This document shows positions 46,001-53,933 of a stretch of DNA of 64,000 bases, one piece after another. Made by a program: the position numbers and the translations under genes. The notes below the pieces were generated by a model, which saw nothing but the letters and a program-made list of their open reading frames with translations, was not told where the DNA came from and made no database searches. This DNA comes from JAHRAW01 sp965203265 (lineage in GTDB: Bacteria; Pseudomonadota; Gammaproteobacteria; Arenicellales; Poriferihabitantaceae), in contig CBDBBV010000002.1 of the NCBI GenBank assembly GCA_965203265.1, forward strand, positions 124,001-188,000, read 5' to 3'. Every line of letters starts with the position of its first letter. Position 1 is the first letter of the stretch.

Positions 46001-47289
46001 AAATACCACTTGTTGCAATAGATAGAAAAAGGGGAGGAAAAAAAGTTTCTAGATTATTCGGTATAAAGACAATCAAGTTAAATGATCTGTGTTTGAAAAT
46101 TGAAAAATCTAATTCATCCGATATTGAAAAAAGATTTAATGAGGAATTCTCAAAGGCGTTACCCTATCTTTACTCACTTCGCGTTGATGGGGATTTTAAT
46201 TGTCGTATGGCCAGAAAACTTAGTTCTCTAAAGATAAGATTTTGTAGCTCGCTCAGAGTAACAGGACGGATAGGTAATCAGAGCGTAGTTGCAGAGATTA
46301 GCCCTGGAAGCTGGCACCATGAAAAAGAAGAGTATTTTCTCAAATCATCCGAAAAATCGAAGCCCTCTGTTCTGAAAGATATGAAGATCGTCCGAGCTGT
46401 TAGTGAAATAGTTTGTAATATTTTACCTAGGGAAGATGAACCAAAGTGTCAGATGATTTTGTGCTGTACAAAAGAGGAGAAAAAAGATGTTCTAGAAGGC
46501 TATATTGGATCGGACTGGCGTGCGTATGTAGAGGCAGCGAAGAAAAACCTGAATTTAAGAATTGATGAAGATACTTCTCTTTTATATTGTGATTTTGATG
46601 AAAATGAGGATAGCGTTAAGGAAAATAAAACAGAAAGAATTTCTAGTGGTACATTGGATAGTAGCGAGAAAAATAGGCCGAGTGATGATGTTGATGATTT
46701 AGTATATTCACCAAATGATATAACGAAAGTATCAAGTATTCCAAAAGATTATGTTGCGCTACCCAGCCCTCAAAGAATTTCTATTCGAATTACAAAGAAA
46801 AAAAGAAATAGCAAAAAAGGCACTGTAACTCGCTATCGAATCGCGGATGGAAACAGATGCGAACAGATTTGTGTGGCTTTTGAAAAATCTGATGGACAAA
46901 ATCGGCTACCCATCCGAGTTGATCATATCCAAGGATACGATGGGCCGAAATGCGATATTCTGAGTTTTGAGGATCGGGAAAAACTTGAAGAATTCACGAA
47001 AACACTTGATTATAAGTTAGTTGACCGATTTATTGAGGTCAAAGGGAAAACAGATTATGCAGCGAAGATTGATCTAGGTAATTATCAATTAGATGCGGCG
47101 CAAGAGTATGATGATCGATATTGGCTATATCGTGTTTATGAATATCCAGATGGCAGAATCGACTTGATCGCCTTGAATAATCCGATCGAGGATGAAAACG
47201 CACGAACTTGGTGGGTTAAAATTGATCCGCTTCGCGCGTCAGAAGCTGATCAATACGAAATTGAAATCCTGCCCGCAGAAAATGCCTGA
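43051..47289 (+). CDS. Large sacsin-like ATPase with DUF3883 C-terminus, candidate defence gene
   Basis: 1412 residues, far more AT-rich than everything around it, with codon use and lysine/asparagine/isoleucine content unlike the neighbours. Residues about 45-125 form a GHKL/HSP90-like ATPase: N-box ELLQNANDA (54-62), glycine loop VGNTGQPFS (83-91) and IGDKGLGLRALL (113-124), as in sacsin N-terminal ATPase-like proteins. A long, mostly unrecognised middle follows. The C-terminus has RFIEVKGKTDYAAKIDLGNY (E1329, K1331), a DUF3883/NO VEIN-type PD-(D/E)xK-like motif. Inference: an NTP-driven nuclease, perhaps anti-phage. It has no partner gene and no transposase or integrase beside it. Weak ribosome binding site; ATG 43066 is an alternative start. 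Confidence 0.72.
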   Translation: MSKIDMSKKGWSKWIAQQLEEHKKVYKYSPERLIAEYRREKASMHDYQGRELLELLQNANDAAAADNKKCRVKIRLCDVGIAVGNTGQPFSKDGIKSLMISDLSPKSHSPNLIGDKGLGLRALLNWCSYPIIISGNLSLTYSKEYTEEWLYSLCDKEPDISKAVNKEKNQTHELPVPKLLVPIVDREVFEDRSEISDKSRCLIRVADEMHRDGLDTVVAATFDNQDQFSAAAEQIENLRSEILLLVKNIESIEIFANDTKSICKLDVIDQKSENFDYVILRKRNGEKLSGWKRWKLSGSIPKEDCDKDNPSNSKYEVVVAVPDDPNNAPSALFTYFPTKINLNYSALCHATLDLTSNRDGVRENNINKYVLSKLATLLAKISEYICSKDDPWAACNLLLLQKQHDETLKSLGFYENLIKNAKNRKIVPVVSGEFKRSSDVRRLPWDYGDWLPQIGFGNFALSTTGSWTNKYQFLEALNIPFCDICDFIEILRGISTELNINERTNLISGLAENYNFKPETPFVPLWINAQGNLIKEGDPIFIPPASGELPEFPVWANVEWLNPKFLDCLKRKLETKDNRQLSSKIQRIGEIHEFNRREVAQSLTKIANRYIEEHKDLEEQIRLELLHTLWKIFNIRHDKSDRRLLDNLQIYVRTNQGKFKPANCVYFSKNYNDDGEVVERLYSGSQHAFILGNQESMGLNPENDHIQFFKWLGVQNWPRLLPVKEPSQDYIDQELNDLNNPVRFDDANEVYEKADISRVSIKGLQVFHDLEHIVENAPFEAILTWLAKDGRASEMINNDKCNGTLTGFPPRKSKSRKLQKDFRNYSKWIFSNTSWVPTKSGKKKRLVYCSLISENTNLPSKFLSPISFSEKINKFFRCHEVEKRKVLRVLEDLGVPSCIDDLDWVAYYNIISSLPKVDPNGEKAKFLYNLFLQRKDISVPDEIRYDFISNKKMWGIKNETGQYFSIGELYYLDIDHLSDDIKRQIPLVAIDRKRGGKKVSRLFGIKTIKLNDLCLKIEKSNSSDIEKRFNEEFSKALPYLYSLRVDGDFNCRMARKLSSLKIRFCSSLRVTGRIGNQSVVAEISPGSWHHEKEEYFLKSSEKSKPSVLKDMKIVRAVSEIVCNILPREDEPKCQMILCCTKEEKKDVLEGYIGSDWRAYVEAAKKNLNLRIDEDTSLLYCDFDENEDSVKENKTERISSGTLDSSEKNRPSDDVDDLVYSPNDITKVSSIPKDYVALPSPQRISIRITKKKRNSKKGTVTRYRIADGNRCEQICVAFEKSDGQNRLPIRVDHIQGYDGPKCDILSFEDREKLEEFTKTLDYKLVDRFIEVKGKTDYAAKIDLGNYQLDAAQEYDDRYWLYRVYEYPDGRIDLIALNNPIEDENARTWWVKIDPLRASEADQYEIEILPAENA

Positions 47290-47426
47290 TAGGCAGAATT
47301 TGATAGTATCATTACTGGAAGAATTACACTTGACACGCGGGCATGGGATATTTCAAGGCAGTTTGATATGTTCACTCCTCACGAAACTTCCGTGTTTATC
47401 CAATGCCCGATGCTGGAAAATAAAAT

Positions 47427-47485
47427 GGCCTTTGGGATCGGCCTCTCCACCCGAAAGAATTGGGAGAGGCTTACTGCCAAAGGCC
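47427..47485. repeat. Long imperfect inverted repeat downstream of the AT-rich gene
   Basis: GGCCTTTGG (47427-47435) is complementary to CCAAAGGCC (47477-47485), and inside it GCCTCTCC (47441-47448) to GGAGAGGC (47463-47470). The whole forms a 59-base cruciform/hairpin. It lies in the 420-base gap between the large gene (stop 47289) and argG. There is no U-run, so it is not a standard terminator. No credible gene was seen in this gap. Confidence 0.55.
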
Positions 47486-47670
47486 CTGATCGGTTGCCAC
47501 TATACAAGACCGGATTTTCCGTTGTCAACAGTTTTTTTCGTCGTCAACGGTAATTGTGCTCTCGATTCGATGCGAAGTCCATCCGCTGATGAGCCGGCCC
47601 GACTCCCCCGCGTGAGAAGCCGCCCAGATTCCCGACCCCCCCGCCGCTCGGATGTTCCCGGGCCGGCCCA

Positions 47671-47679
47671 TGATATAAT
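47671..47679 (+). promoter_or_regulatory. Extended -10 promoter of argG
   Basis: TGATATAAT (47671-47679) combines the TG extension with a perfect TATAAT hexamer, 31 bases upstream of the argG ATG. The -35 region at standard spacing (GATGTT) is poor, as is usual for extended -10 promoters. The leader would be only about 20-25 bases. Confidence 0.55.
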
Positions 47680-47709
47680 CCCGCTCCCCCAACCGACCAA
47701 AAAACCGCA

Positions 47710-48939
47710 ATGCCCCAGATAAAAAAGGCGGTGCTCGCCTACTCCGGCGGTCTCGATACCTCGATCATCTTGAAGTGGCTGCAGGAAGAATACCGCTGTG
47801 AAGTGGTCACTTTCACCGCCGACATCGGGCAGGGCGAGGAGGTCGAGTTGGCGCGGGCCAAGGCGCGCGACTGCGGTGCCGAGGAAATCCACATTGAGGA
47901 CTTGCGGGAGGAATTCGCGCGGGATTTCGTCTTCCCGATGTTGCGCGCCAATGCCGTCTATGAGGGTGAATATCTGCTCGGCACCGCCATCGCGCGCCCG
48001 CTCATCGCCCAACATCTGGTGCGCGTCGCCGAGGAGAGCGGCGCCGACGCGATCTCCCACGGCGCCACCGGCAAGGGCAATGATCAGGTTCGCTTCGAGC
48101 TCGGCGCCTACGCCCTCAACCCGGAAATCTGCGTGATCGCGCCGTGGCGGGAATGGAACCTGCGCTCGCGCCGCGACCTGATGGAATACGCCCGCGCCCA
48201 CGGCATCGCCGTGGAGAAGGACAGCGCCTCGGAAAACAGCGGCGAATCCCCGTACTCCATGGACGCCAATCTGCTGCACATCTCCTACGAAGGCGGCGAG
48301 TTGGAAGATCCGTGGCATCCGCCGGCGGAGGAAATGTGGCGCTGGACCACATCGCCGCTGACCGCGCCGGACACCCCGCAGGAAATGACCCTGACCTTCC
48401 ACCGCGGCGACCTCAGCGCCATCGACGGCGCGCAAATGACTCCGGCGGAAGCCATGATCGCCCTGAACGCAGCCGGAGCGAAACACGGCATCGGTCGCGC
48501 CGACATCGTCGAAAACCGCCACATCGGCATGAAAAATCGCGGCTGCTACGAAACCCCCGCAGGCACGATCATCAGCAAAGCCCATCGCGCCATGGAATCG
48601 CTGACTCTGGATCGAGAAGTAGCCCACCTGAAGGACGAACTGATGCCGCGCTACGCCAAACTGATCTACAACGGCTACTGGTTCAGCCCCGAACGCCGAA
48701 TGCTGCAACGGATGATCGACGCCTCCCAAGTATCGGTGAACGGCGAGGTGCGCATTCGCCTGTACAAGGGCAATGTGGAAGTGCTCGGACGACGCTCCGA
48801 CGACTCGCTGTTCGACCCGCAAGTCGTAACCTTCGAGGAAGACGCCGGCGCCTACGATCAAGCCGACGCAAGCGGCTTCATCCGCCTCAACGCCCTACGC
48901 CTGCGCCTCGCCGCGCGCCGACGGGAATCCACGAGATAG
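47710..48939 (+). CDS. argG: Argininosuccinate synthase
   Basis: 409 residues, the family norm. It condenses citrulline and aspartate using ATP in arginine synthesis. The pyrophosphatase-type PP-loop AYSGGLDTSIILKWLQ, ISHGATGKGNDQVRFEL and the SENSGESPYSMDANLLHISY region are present. It stands alone behind an extended -10 promoter and ends 113 bases before the glycosyltransferase gene. Confidence 0.96.
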   Translation: MPQIKKAVLAYSGGLDTSIILKWLQEEYRCEVVTFTADIGQGEEVELARAKARDCGAEEIHIEDLREEFARDFVFPMLRANAVYEGEYLLGTAIARPLIAQHLVRVAEESGADAISHGATGKGNDQVRFELGAYALNPEICVIAPWREWNLRSRRDLMEYARAHGIAVEKDSASENSGESPYSMDANLLHISYEGGELEDPWHPPAEEMWRWTTSPLTAPDTPQEMTLTFHRGDLSAIDGAQMTPAEAMIALNAAGAKHGIGRADIVENRHIGMKNRGCYETPAGTIISKAHRAMESLTLDREVAHLKDELMPRYAKLIYNGYWFSPERRMLQRMIDASQVSVNGEVRIRLYKGNVEVLGRRSDDSLFDPQVVTFEEDAGAYDQADASGFIRLNALRLRLAARRRESTR

Positions 48940-49052
48940 CGGTTTGCGTTACGCCCCTGCCATGCCCGTTACTTGGTGGGTGTCCAGCCGAATGCGCCCC
49001 TGCGCGAACGCATGAATCGAAATAGTCGCAATCGCTTTCAGGATTTGCGGGG

Positions 49053-49799
49053 ATGGTGACGGCAGTGGAAGAAAAACCCGAAACGCCCAGTTGCTCTCAG
49101 CTCTCCATAATCGCCCCCCTCTACAACGAAGGCGACCATCCCCCCCACCTACTCGCCCATCTCCGACAACTCCCCGATTTGGCCGAAGTGGTTCTGGTGG
49201 ATGCCAGCGACGAACCGGCCTCGCTCGCGGTGATCCATGCGCTTGAGCGGCAGTTGCACGGTGACCCCCTCGTCCGTCTGCTGAGATGCCCGTTACCCGG
49301 TCGGGCGCGGCAGATGAATCTCGGGGCTCGGCATTGTCGCGGTGCCGTATTGTTGTTCCTGCACTGCGACACCCGCCTGCCGTCCACGGCGGCGCGGGAG
49401 ATTGCCCGCGGCATCGCCCGGAGGCGCCAATGGGGTTGGTTCGACCTGCGACTCGATGCCGCCGGCCTCGTCTATCGCCTCATTGAGCGGATGATCAGCC
49501 TGCGTGCGCGCGTTCGCCGCATCGCTACCGGCGATCAGGCGATGTTCGTGCAGCGGCGGGTGTTCGTGCAGCAGCGCGGTTTCGCCGAGATCGACCTGAT
49601 GGAGGATATCGAAATGTCGTGCCGGTTGAAGCGCCTGAGCGCGCCGGCGGTTGTTCCCCAGCCGGTGTTGACCTCGGCGCGGCGGTGGCGGCAGGGCGGG
49701 GTGGTGCGCACCGTGTTGCTGATGTGGAAATTGCGATTCCTCTACTGGCTCGGTCGCAGCCCCGAGCAGCTTGCAGCGCGCTACCGCCATGTGCGCTGA
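49053..49799 (+). CDS. Family 2 glycosyltransferase, rSAM/selenodomain-associated type (TIGR04283-like)
   Basis: 248 residues. The nucleotide-binding start LSIIAPLYNEGDHPPHLLAH, VVLVDASDEPASL, and ARQMNLGARHCRGAVLLFLH with the acidic CDTRLP identify a GT-A glycosyltransferase. The pattern and pairing with the next gene resemble the TIGR04283 family, often labelled arsenosugar-type. The protein is soluble or peripheral. Its stop overlaps the following start by 11 bases. ATG, GTG starts nearby were not tested; ATG 49053 gives a short acidic leader before the domain. Confidence 0.72.
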   Translation: MVTAVEEKPETPSCSQLSIIAPLYNEGDHPPHLLAHLRQLPDLAEVVLVDASDEPASLAVIHALERQLHGDPLVRLLRCPLPGRARQMNLGARHCRGAVLLFLHCDTRLPSTAAREIARGIARRRQWGWFDLRLDAAGLVYRLIERMISLRARVRRIATGDQAMFVQRRVFVQQRGFAEIDLMEDIEMSCRLKRLSAPAVVPQPVLTSARRWRQGGVVRTVLLMWKLRFLYWLGRSPEQLAARYRHVR

Positions 49800-50442
49800 A
49801 TCTGCCATTCCCATTCCCCTCTACCTCATGGCCAAGGCGCCGGTGCCGGGGCAAGTGAAGACGCGCATGGCGCCCGAGATTGGCCCCCGCCAGTCGGCAA
49901 AACTGGCGCGCTTGATGCTGGCGCAAACCGTGGCGAACGCCTGCCGCCACTGGCGCGGCGAGGTGGCGCTGTGCGTCTGGCCGCGCCACGCTCATCCGGT
50001 TTTCGTGCAGCTGGCCGAGCGATACCGGCTGACCATCACCTCTCAGATCGACGCCGACTTGGGCAGCCGCATGATGGCGGCGTTGAAACAGGGCATCGCG
50101 CGCGCCGGGCGGGCGGCGGTGATGGGGTGCGATGTGCCTCATTGTCCCGGGGAGATTCTGGCCGGCGCCTATGCCATGCTGGCGCGCGGCGAAAATCCGG
50201 TGGGTCCGGCGGAGGACGGCGGTTTCTACCTGATCGGCCTGAGCAATCTGAGCCGCGCCGAAAATTCCCTGTTCAACGGAATTTGCTGGGACGATCCGGC
50301 TCCATTGCAACAGGTGCGCGAGAATGCGCTGAGCGCCGGACTGCATCTTTCCGACTTGCCGCCGCTGCGTGACATTGACCGCTACGCCGACCTGCAATGG
50401 CTCGCCGGAATCGATGACGCCTACAAACCGTTCGTCCAGTGA
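49789..50442 (+). CDS. DUF2064 / TIGR04282-like nucleotide-sugar transferase
   Basis: 217 residues from ATG 49789. LYLMAKAPVPGQVKTRMAPE is the diagnostic DUF2064 start, with DADLGSRMMAALKQG, MGCDVPHC and GPAEDGGFYLIGL. The fold is a GT-A-like nucleotidyl transferase. It is translationally coupled to the upstream glycosyltransferase, the same pairing seen in rSAM/selenodomain-associated clusters, but no radical SAM gene is here. A TTG at 49771 is in frame but lies inside the previous gene. Confidence 0.75.
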   Translation: MCAESAIPIPLYLMAKAPVPGQVKTRMAPEIGPRQSAKLARLMLAQTVANACRHWRGEVALCVWPRHAHPVFVQLAERYRLTITSQIDADLGSRMMAALKQGIARAGRAAVMGCDVPHCPGEILAGAYAMLARGENPVGPAEDGGFYLIGLSNLSRAENSLFNGICWDDPAPLQQVRENALSAGLHLSDLPPLRDIDRYADLQWLAGIDDAYKPFVQ

Positions 50443-50464
50443 AGCGCGCCCGCCCCCGCCGCCG

Positions 50465-51427
50465 ATGAAATCAGCGCCCCCCAAGAAAACCCCCGACCCG
50501 CGCTTCGAGGCGAAATTCCTCAAGCCACGATTCTGGGGGACTTGGTGTCGCCTGTTGCTGCTGGGAGTCGCCATGTATCTGCCGCGCAAGTGGGTGATGG
50601 CCGTGGGCGGATTCCTCGGCGACCAGTTGCGGCGGCGCAACGCCAAGCGTCGGCGCATCGCCGAAATCAATCTGCGGTTATGTTTCCCGAAGTTGAGCGA
50701 GCGCCGCCGCCAACAATTGCTGGTGGCGCATTTCCGCCAATACGGCCGCGGGTTGCTGGACATGGGGCTGGCGCTGTGGGCCTCGGCGGCGCGCGTCAAC
50801 CGGCTGTGTCGGCTGGAACGCCGCCAGTGGCTACAACAGCTGGCGCGGCGCAACCGCATCATCGTCGTCTCCTACCACTTCACCACCCTCGACTTCAGCG
50901 GCAGCATCCTCGCCGGCATCCACCCGCTGGTGTCGATGATGAAGCGCGACCGCAACCCGTTGATAACATGGCAGTTGTGGGCCGGGCGCAAGCACCTCGA
51001 TCAGGACAACATCATCATGGTCATGCGCGATCAGGGCCTGCGCCCGATGGTGCGGGGGATACGCGCCGGGCACATCTGCTGTTTCGTTCCGGACGAGGAT
51101 TTCGGCGAATCCAGCCACACCGTGTTCGCGCCGTTTTTCGGCGTGCCGACTTCCACCCTGACCGTGGTCGGGCGCTTGGCCAAATTGACCGGCGCGCTGG
51201 TCGTGCCCAGCGCCACCCGCCTCGACCCGCAAACCGGGCGCTACACCATGACCGTCGGCGACCCGCTGGAGAATTTCCCCAGCGCCGATCCGCGCGCCGA
51301 CGCCACCGCCCTGAATCGCGCTATGGAAGATCTGATTCGACAGGCGCCGGAGCAATACATGTGGACTTTTCGCTGGTTCAAGACTCGGCCCGACGGCCAA
51401 CCCAACCCCTACAAATCGCGCCGATGA
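50465..51427 (+). CDS. Lipid A biosynthesis acyltransferase (LpxL/HtrB family)
   Basis: 320 residues from ATG 50465. It has an N-terminal membrane anchor around residues 24-36 (LLLLGVAMYLPRKWV) and the family catalytic HX4D motif as HFTTLD in VSYHFTTLDFSG. KRDRNP and the C-terminal QAPEQYMWTFRWFKTRP are typical of LpxL/LpxM. It acylates lipid A or a similar glycolipid at the inner membrane. The next gene overlaps it (ATGA) and is a GT9 glycosyltransferase, consistent with LPS-type synthesis. Confidence 0.88.
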   Translation: MKSAPPKKTPDPRFEAKFLKPRFWGTWCRLLLLGVAMYLPRKWVMAVGGFLGDQLRRRNAKRRRIAEINLRLCFPKLSERRRQQLLVAHFRQYGRGLLDMGLALWASAARVNRLCRLERRQWLQQLARRNRIIVVSYHFTTLDFSGSILAGIHPLVSMMKRDRNPLITWQLWAGRKHLDQDNIIMVMRDQGLRPMVRGIRAGHICCFVPDEDFGESSHTVFAPFFGVPTSTLTVVGRLAKLTGALVVPSATRLDPQTGRYTMTVGDPLENFPSADPRADATALNRAMEDLIRQAPEQYMWTFRWFKTRPDGQPNPYKSRR

Positions 51428-52443
51428 ACATCCTCGTCATCAAGCAGACCTCGCTGGGCGATGTACTCCACGCCAGCGGCCACATCCGCACCATCAAGGA
51501 AAATTTCCCCCATTGTCGCCTGACCCTGCTGACCGCCTCCGCCTCCGCCGACATCTACCGCCACAACCCCTGGGTGGACGAAATCATCCTGCTGGATCGC
51601 AGCCGAATCAAGCGCGATTGGTGCCGCCGCCCGCTGCGCGCCGCCGCCCACATCGCCGCCGTACTCGCACAGGTGCGCGCGCGGCGTTTCGCTCTGGCCT
51701 TCGATCTGCAGGGGCTGGCCAGATCGGTGATATTCCTCTATGCCGCCCGAGCCGATGAGAAATATGTGAAGGGAAACTGGCTCGGATTGCGGAGATTTCG
51801 CAATCCGGCGTTGCACGCCATCGCCGAAATGGACGGCGTGCTCGCCCGTGCGCGCCTCTCCCTTACCGACACCTCCATGGAATTCTTCACCGACGCAACC
51901 GAGCGCCAATACATTGACGACCTGCTCGCGCGGCACAACCCCGACAACAAGCCCCTGCTGGTGTTCAGCCCGTTTTCCCGCTGGCCATCCAAGGACTGGC
52001 CGCTGCATCGCTACGCCGAAATCGCCGTCTCCCTGACCGCCGCCGAAGAATGCACCGTGGCCATCACCGGCGCCGTGGAGATGCGCCGCCGCATCGACGA
52101 CGCCCTGCCGCCGCGCCGCCCGTCTCGCCTGCTCAATCTCGCTGGGCGCTTGTCCATCACGCAGTTTGCCGAGCTGCTGAGCCGCGCCGACCTACTGCTG
52201 AGCGGCGACAGCTTCCCCATGCACCTCGCATGCGCCGCGAAAACTCCGGTAATCGCCCTGTTCGCGCCCACGGACGAAAGCAAAACTGGCCCGGTCGGAG
52301 ACGGCCACGAAGTCATTCGTGCGCCGGATTGCGCCCATTGCGATCGCCCCGACTGCCGCCGCCGCTGCCTCGAAAAACTGCCGACCGAAGTCGTCTTCCA
52401 ATCCCTGCGCCGCCGGCTGGATGCCCTGCGCTGGCCCTTCTAG
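51424..52443 (+). CDS. Glycosyltransferase family 9 (LPS heptosyltransferase-like)
   Basis: 339 residues from ATG 51424. The start MNILVIKQTSLGDVLHASGH is the GT9 signature, and the C-terminal nucleotide-binding region carries PFSRWPSKDWPLHRYAEIA and SGDSFPMHLACAAKTPVIAL, followed by LFAPTDESKTGPVG. It most likely adds heptose or a related sugar to the lipid A core. Its start overlaps the acyltransferase stop, and its end overlaps the converging LysR gene by four bases. The cysteine-rich CAHCDRPDCRRRC near the C-terminus is typical of the family. Confidence 0.88.
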   Translation: MNILVIKQTSLGDVLHASGHIRTIKENFPHCRLTLLTASASADIYRHNPWVDEIILLDRSRIKRDWCRRPLRAAAHIAAVLAQVRARRFALAFDLQGLARSVIFLYAARADEKYVKGNWLGLRRFRNPALHAIAEMDGVLARARLSLTDTSMEFFTDATERQYIDDLLARHNPDNKPLLVFSPFSRWPSKDWPLHRYAEIAVSLTAAEECTVAITGAVEMRRRIDDALPPRRPSRLLNLAGRLSITQFAELLSRADLLLSGDSFPMHLACAAKTPVIALFAPTDESKTGPVGDGHEVIRAPDCAHCDRPDCRRRCLEKLPTEVVFQSLRRRLDALRWPF

Positions 52444-53387
52444 GCCGCCGACTCCGACTCGATCATCATCCGATCGAATTCCGCCTGAGATTCCTCCGCC
52501 TCGCGCAACAGCCATTCGCGAAATGCGGCGATCTGCGGCTCGCTCTGCCGCCCCGGCGCGCACACGAAGAAATAGGACACATTCGAGCGGCACATCACCT
52601 CGGGAAACAGGCGCACCAGCCGCCCGGCATTGAGATCGTCCAATACATGGGCACTGCGCGCCAGCGCGACTCCTTGATGGTCGATGGCGGCCTGCACCGC
52701 CAGACTGGTTTGCGGAAACTGGGTGCCCTTGGGCATCCTGCGCACGCCCACACCGGCGTCGCGGAACCAATCGCGCCAGCGCGGGCAAATATCCACGGCG
52801 CTCCGCCGCAACAGCGGTAGCCGAAGCAGTCCGGCGGGTTTTTCCGGTAGCGGATGCGTTTTCAGGAATTGCGGGCTGCACACCGGAAAGACATATTCGG
52901 TCAGCAACAGCTCCTCGTGCAGGCCGAGCCAGTTGCCGTAGCCCAGGCGGATGCCCACATCGGCGTTTTCCGCATCGAAATCCACCAGATCGTCCGAAGT
53001 CGAAATCCACACATCGATTTCCGGATAATCCTGATTGAAGTGGCCGAGGCGGTGCACCAGCCACTTGAAGGCGAAGGACTGCAACAGGGTTACCCGCAGG
53101 GCGGTTGGCGCCTCGTTTTTCTCGCCGAGGTCCTCCAGCGTCAGGGTAATGCGGCGGAGGAAATCCCGAATCACCGGCACCAACGCATGGCCGGCCTCGG
53201 TGAGAATCAGCCGCCGCCCGCGCTTCTCGAACAACTTCAGCCCCCACAGCGCCTCGGCATGCTTGATCTGGTGGCTGATCGCGCTCTGCGTGACGAACAA
53301 TTCCTCGGCGGCGCGGGTGAAACTCAAGTGCCGGGCGGCGGATTCGAGGGCGCGCAGGGAGGAGATGGGCGGGAAGCGAGTGGCCAT
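52440..53387 (-). CDS. LysR-family transcriptional regulator (GcvA-like)
   Basis: 315 residues. The N-terminal winged HTH (LRALESAARHLSFTRAAEEL, FVTQSAISHQIKHAEALWGL) is of the GcvA/AmpR kind. The effector-binding domain follows (VTLLQSFAFKWLVHRLGHF). It is divergent from the small membrane peptide and DUF1127 genes, and the shared 136-base gap holds a palindrome at 53417-53430 that is a candidate binding site. The effector is unknown. Confidence 0.88.
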   Translation of the reverse strand: MATRFPPISSLRALESAARHLSFTRAAEELFVTQSAISHQIKHAEALWGLKLFEKRGRRLILTEAGHALVPVIRDFLRRITLTLEDLGEKNEAPTALRVTLLQSFAFKWLVHRLGHFNQDYPEIDVWISTSDDLVDFDAENADVGIRLGYGNWLGLHEELLLTEYVFPVCSPQFLKTHPLPEKPAGLLRLPLLRRSAVDICPRWRDWFRDAGVGVRRMPKGTQFPQTSLAVQAAIDHQGVALARSAHVLDDLNAGRLVRLFPEVMCRSNVSYFFVCAPGRQSEPQIAAFREWLLREAEESQAEFDRMMIESESAA

Positions 53388-53416
53388 TTCGGATACATGA
53401 ATAAAACCTCATGGAT

Positions 53417-53430
53417 ATTATGAACATAAT
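53417..53430. promoter_or_regulatory. Palindromic candidate LysR operator
   Basis: ATTATGAACATAAT is a perfect 6-2-6 palindrome in the divergent intergenic region. It contains the T-N11-A spacing of LysR-type boxes (T53416 to A53428). It lies just upstream of the -35 at 53435. Confidence 0.55.
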
Positions 53431-53434
53431 TCGT

Positions 53435-53463
53435 TTGTTTTCAAGGCTTCCAATCCCTATATT
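53435..53463 (+). promoter_or_regulatory. Predicted promoter for the membrane peptide and DUF1127 genes
   Basis: TTGTTT (53435-53440), 17 bases, TATATT (53458-53463). Position directly after the palindrome suits activation by the divergent LysR regulator. The start codon of the small peptide is about 60 bases downstream. Confidence 0.5.
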
Positions 53464-53523
53464 TGCCCCACTCGCTGATGAACAGCACGACTTTCAACCG
53501 CAACCCTGTCGGAGGGCATGAAA

Positions 53524-53610
53524 ATGGCAAACGATGTATGGATCAAAGTAGGCGGCGCTTACATTGGCGCCATCGCAATCCTGACGGCAATTATGACCGT
53601 CATCAGCTAG
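53524..53610 (+). CDS. Small single-helix membrane peptide (28 residues)
   Basis: Encodes MANDVWIKVGGAYIGAIAIL followed by TAIMTVIS. GGAGG at 53511-53515 lies eight bases before ATG 53524; an in-frame ATG at 53518 adds two residues but sits too close to it. About 20 residues form one hydrophobic helix. It is followed by DUF1127 after 10 bases and shares its promoter. Its function is unknown; it is too short for reliable gene prediction, but the ribosome binding site and linkage support expression. Confidence 0.6.
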   Translation: MANDVWIKVGGAYIGAIAILTAIMTVIS

Positions 53611-53620
53611 GAGAACGAAC

Positions 53621-53908
53621 ATGAACGCAACTGTACCAGCAAACGGCGCAACCATCGCATGCGCCACTTTCCGTCCCGCCCCGCTTACTCGGGCATGGGC
53701 GGCGCTCACAGTCTGGCGCAACCGTCGCGCCGCCGTGCGCGCCTTGCGCGCGCTGCCCGACGAACTGCTGCGCGACATCGGCATCGAGCGCCACCAGATT
53801 CGAGACGCGGTATACAACTTCCGCGCCCAGCCGGCAAGACTGGATCGACTCGACCGGCAACCAGTCGGCGAAATCATCCGCGCGACCGAGGCCAGAAAAG
53901 CGGCCTGA
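53621..53908 (+). CDS. DUF1127 domain protein
   Basis: 95 residues from ATG 53621 with GGAG at 53610-53613. The conserved DUF1127 segment is AAVRALRALPDELLRDIGIE with RHQIRDAVYN. DUF1127 proteins are small, arginine-rich, often stress- or LysR-controlled, and some bind RNA or affect phosphate and carbon metabolism. It is preceded by a 28-residue membrane peptide and followed by a strong terminator, so the two form one short transcription unit. Confidence 0.85.
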   Translation: MNATVPANGATIACATFRPAPLTRAWAALTVWRNRRAAVRALRALPDELLRDIGIERHQIRDAVYNFRAQPARLDRLDRQPVGEIIRATEARKAA

Positions 53909-53933
53909 CCAATTATTCCTCCGTGGTGTTTTA

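Noticed and set aside
47368..47553. Possible 61-codon gene between the AT-rich gene and argG
   Set aside because: It overlaps the inverted repeat and has no family resemblance or ribosome binding site.
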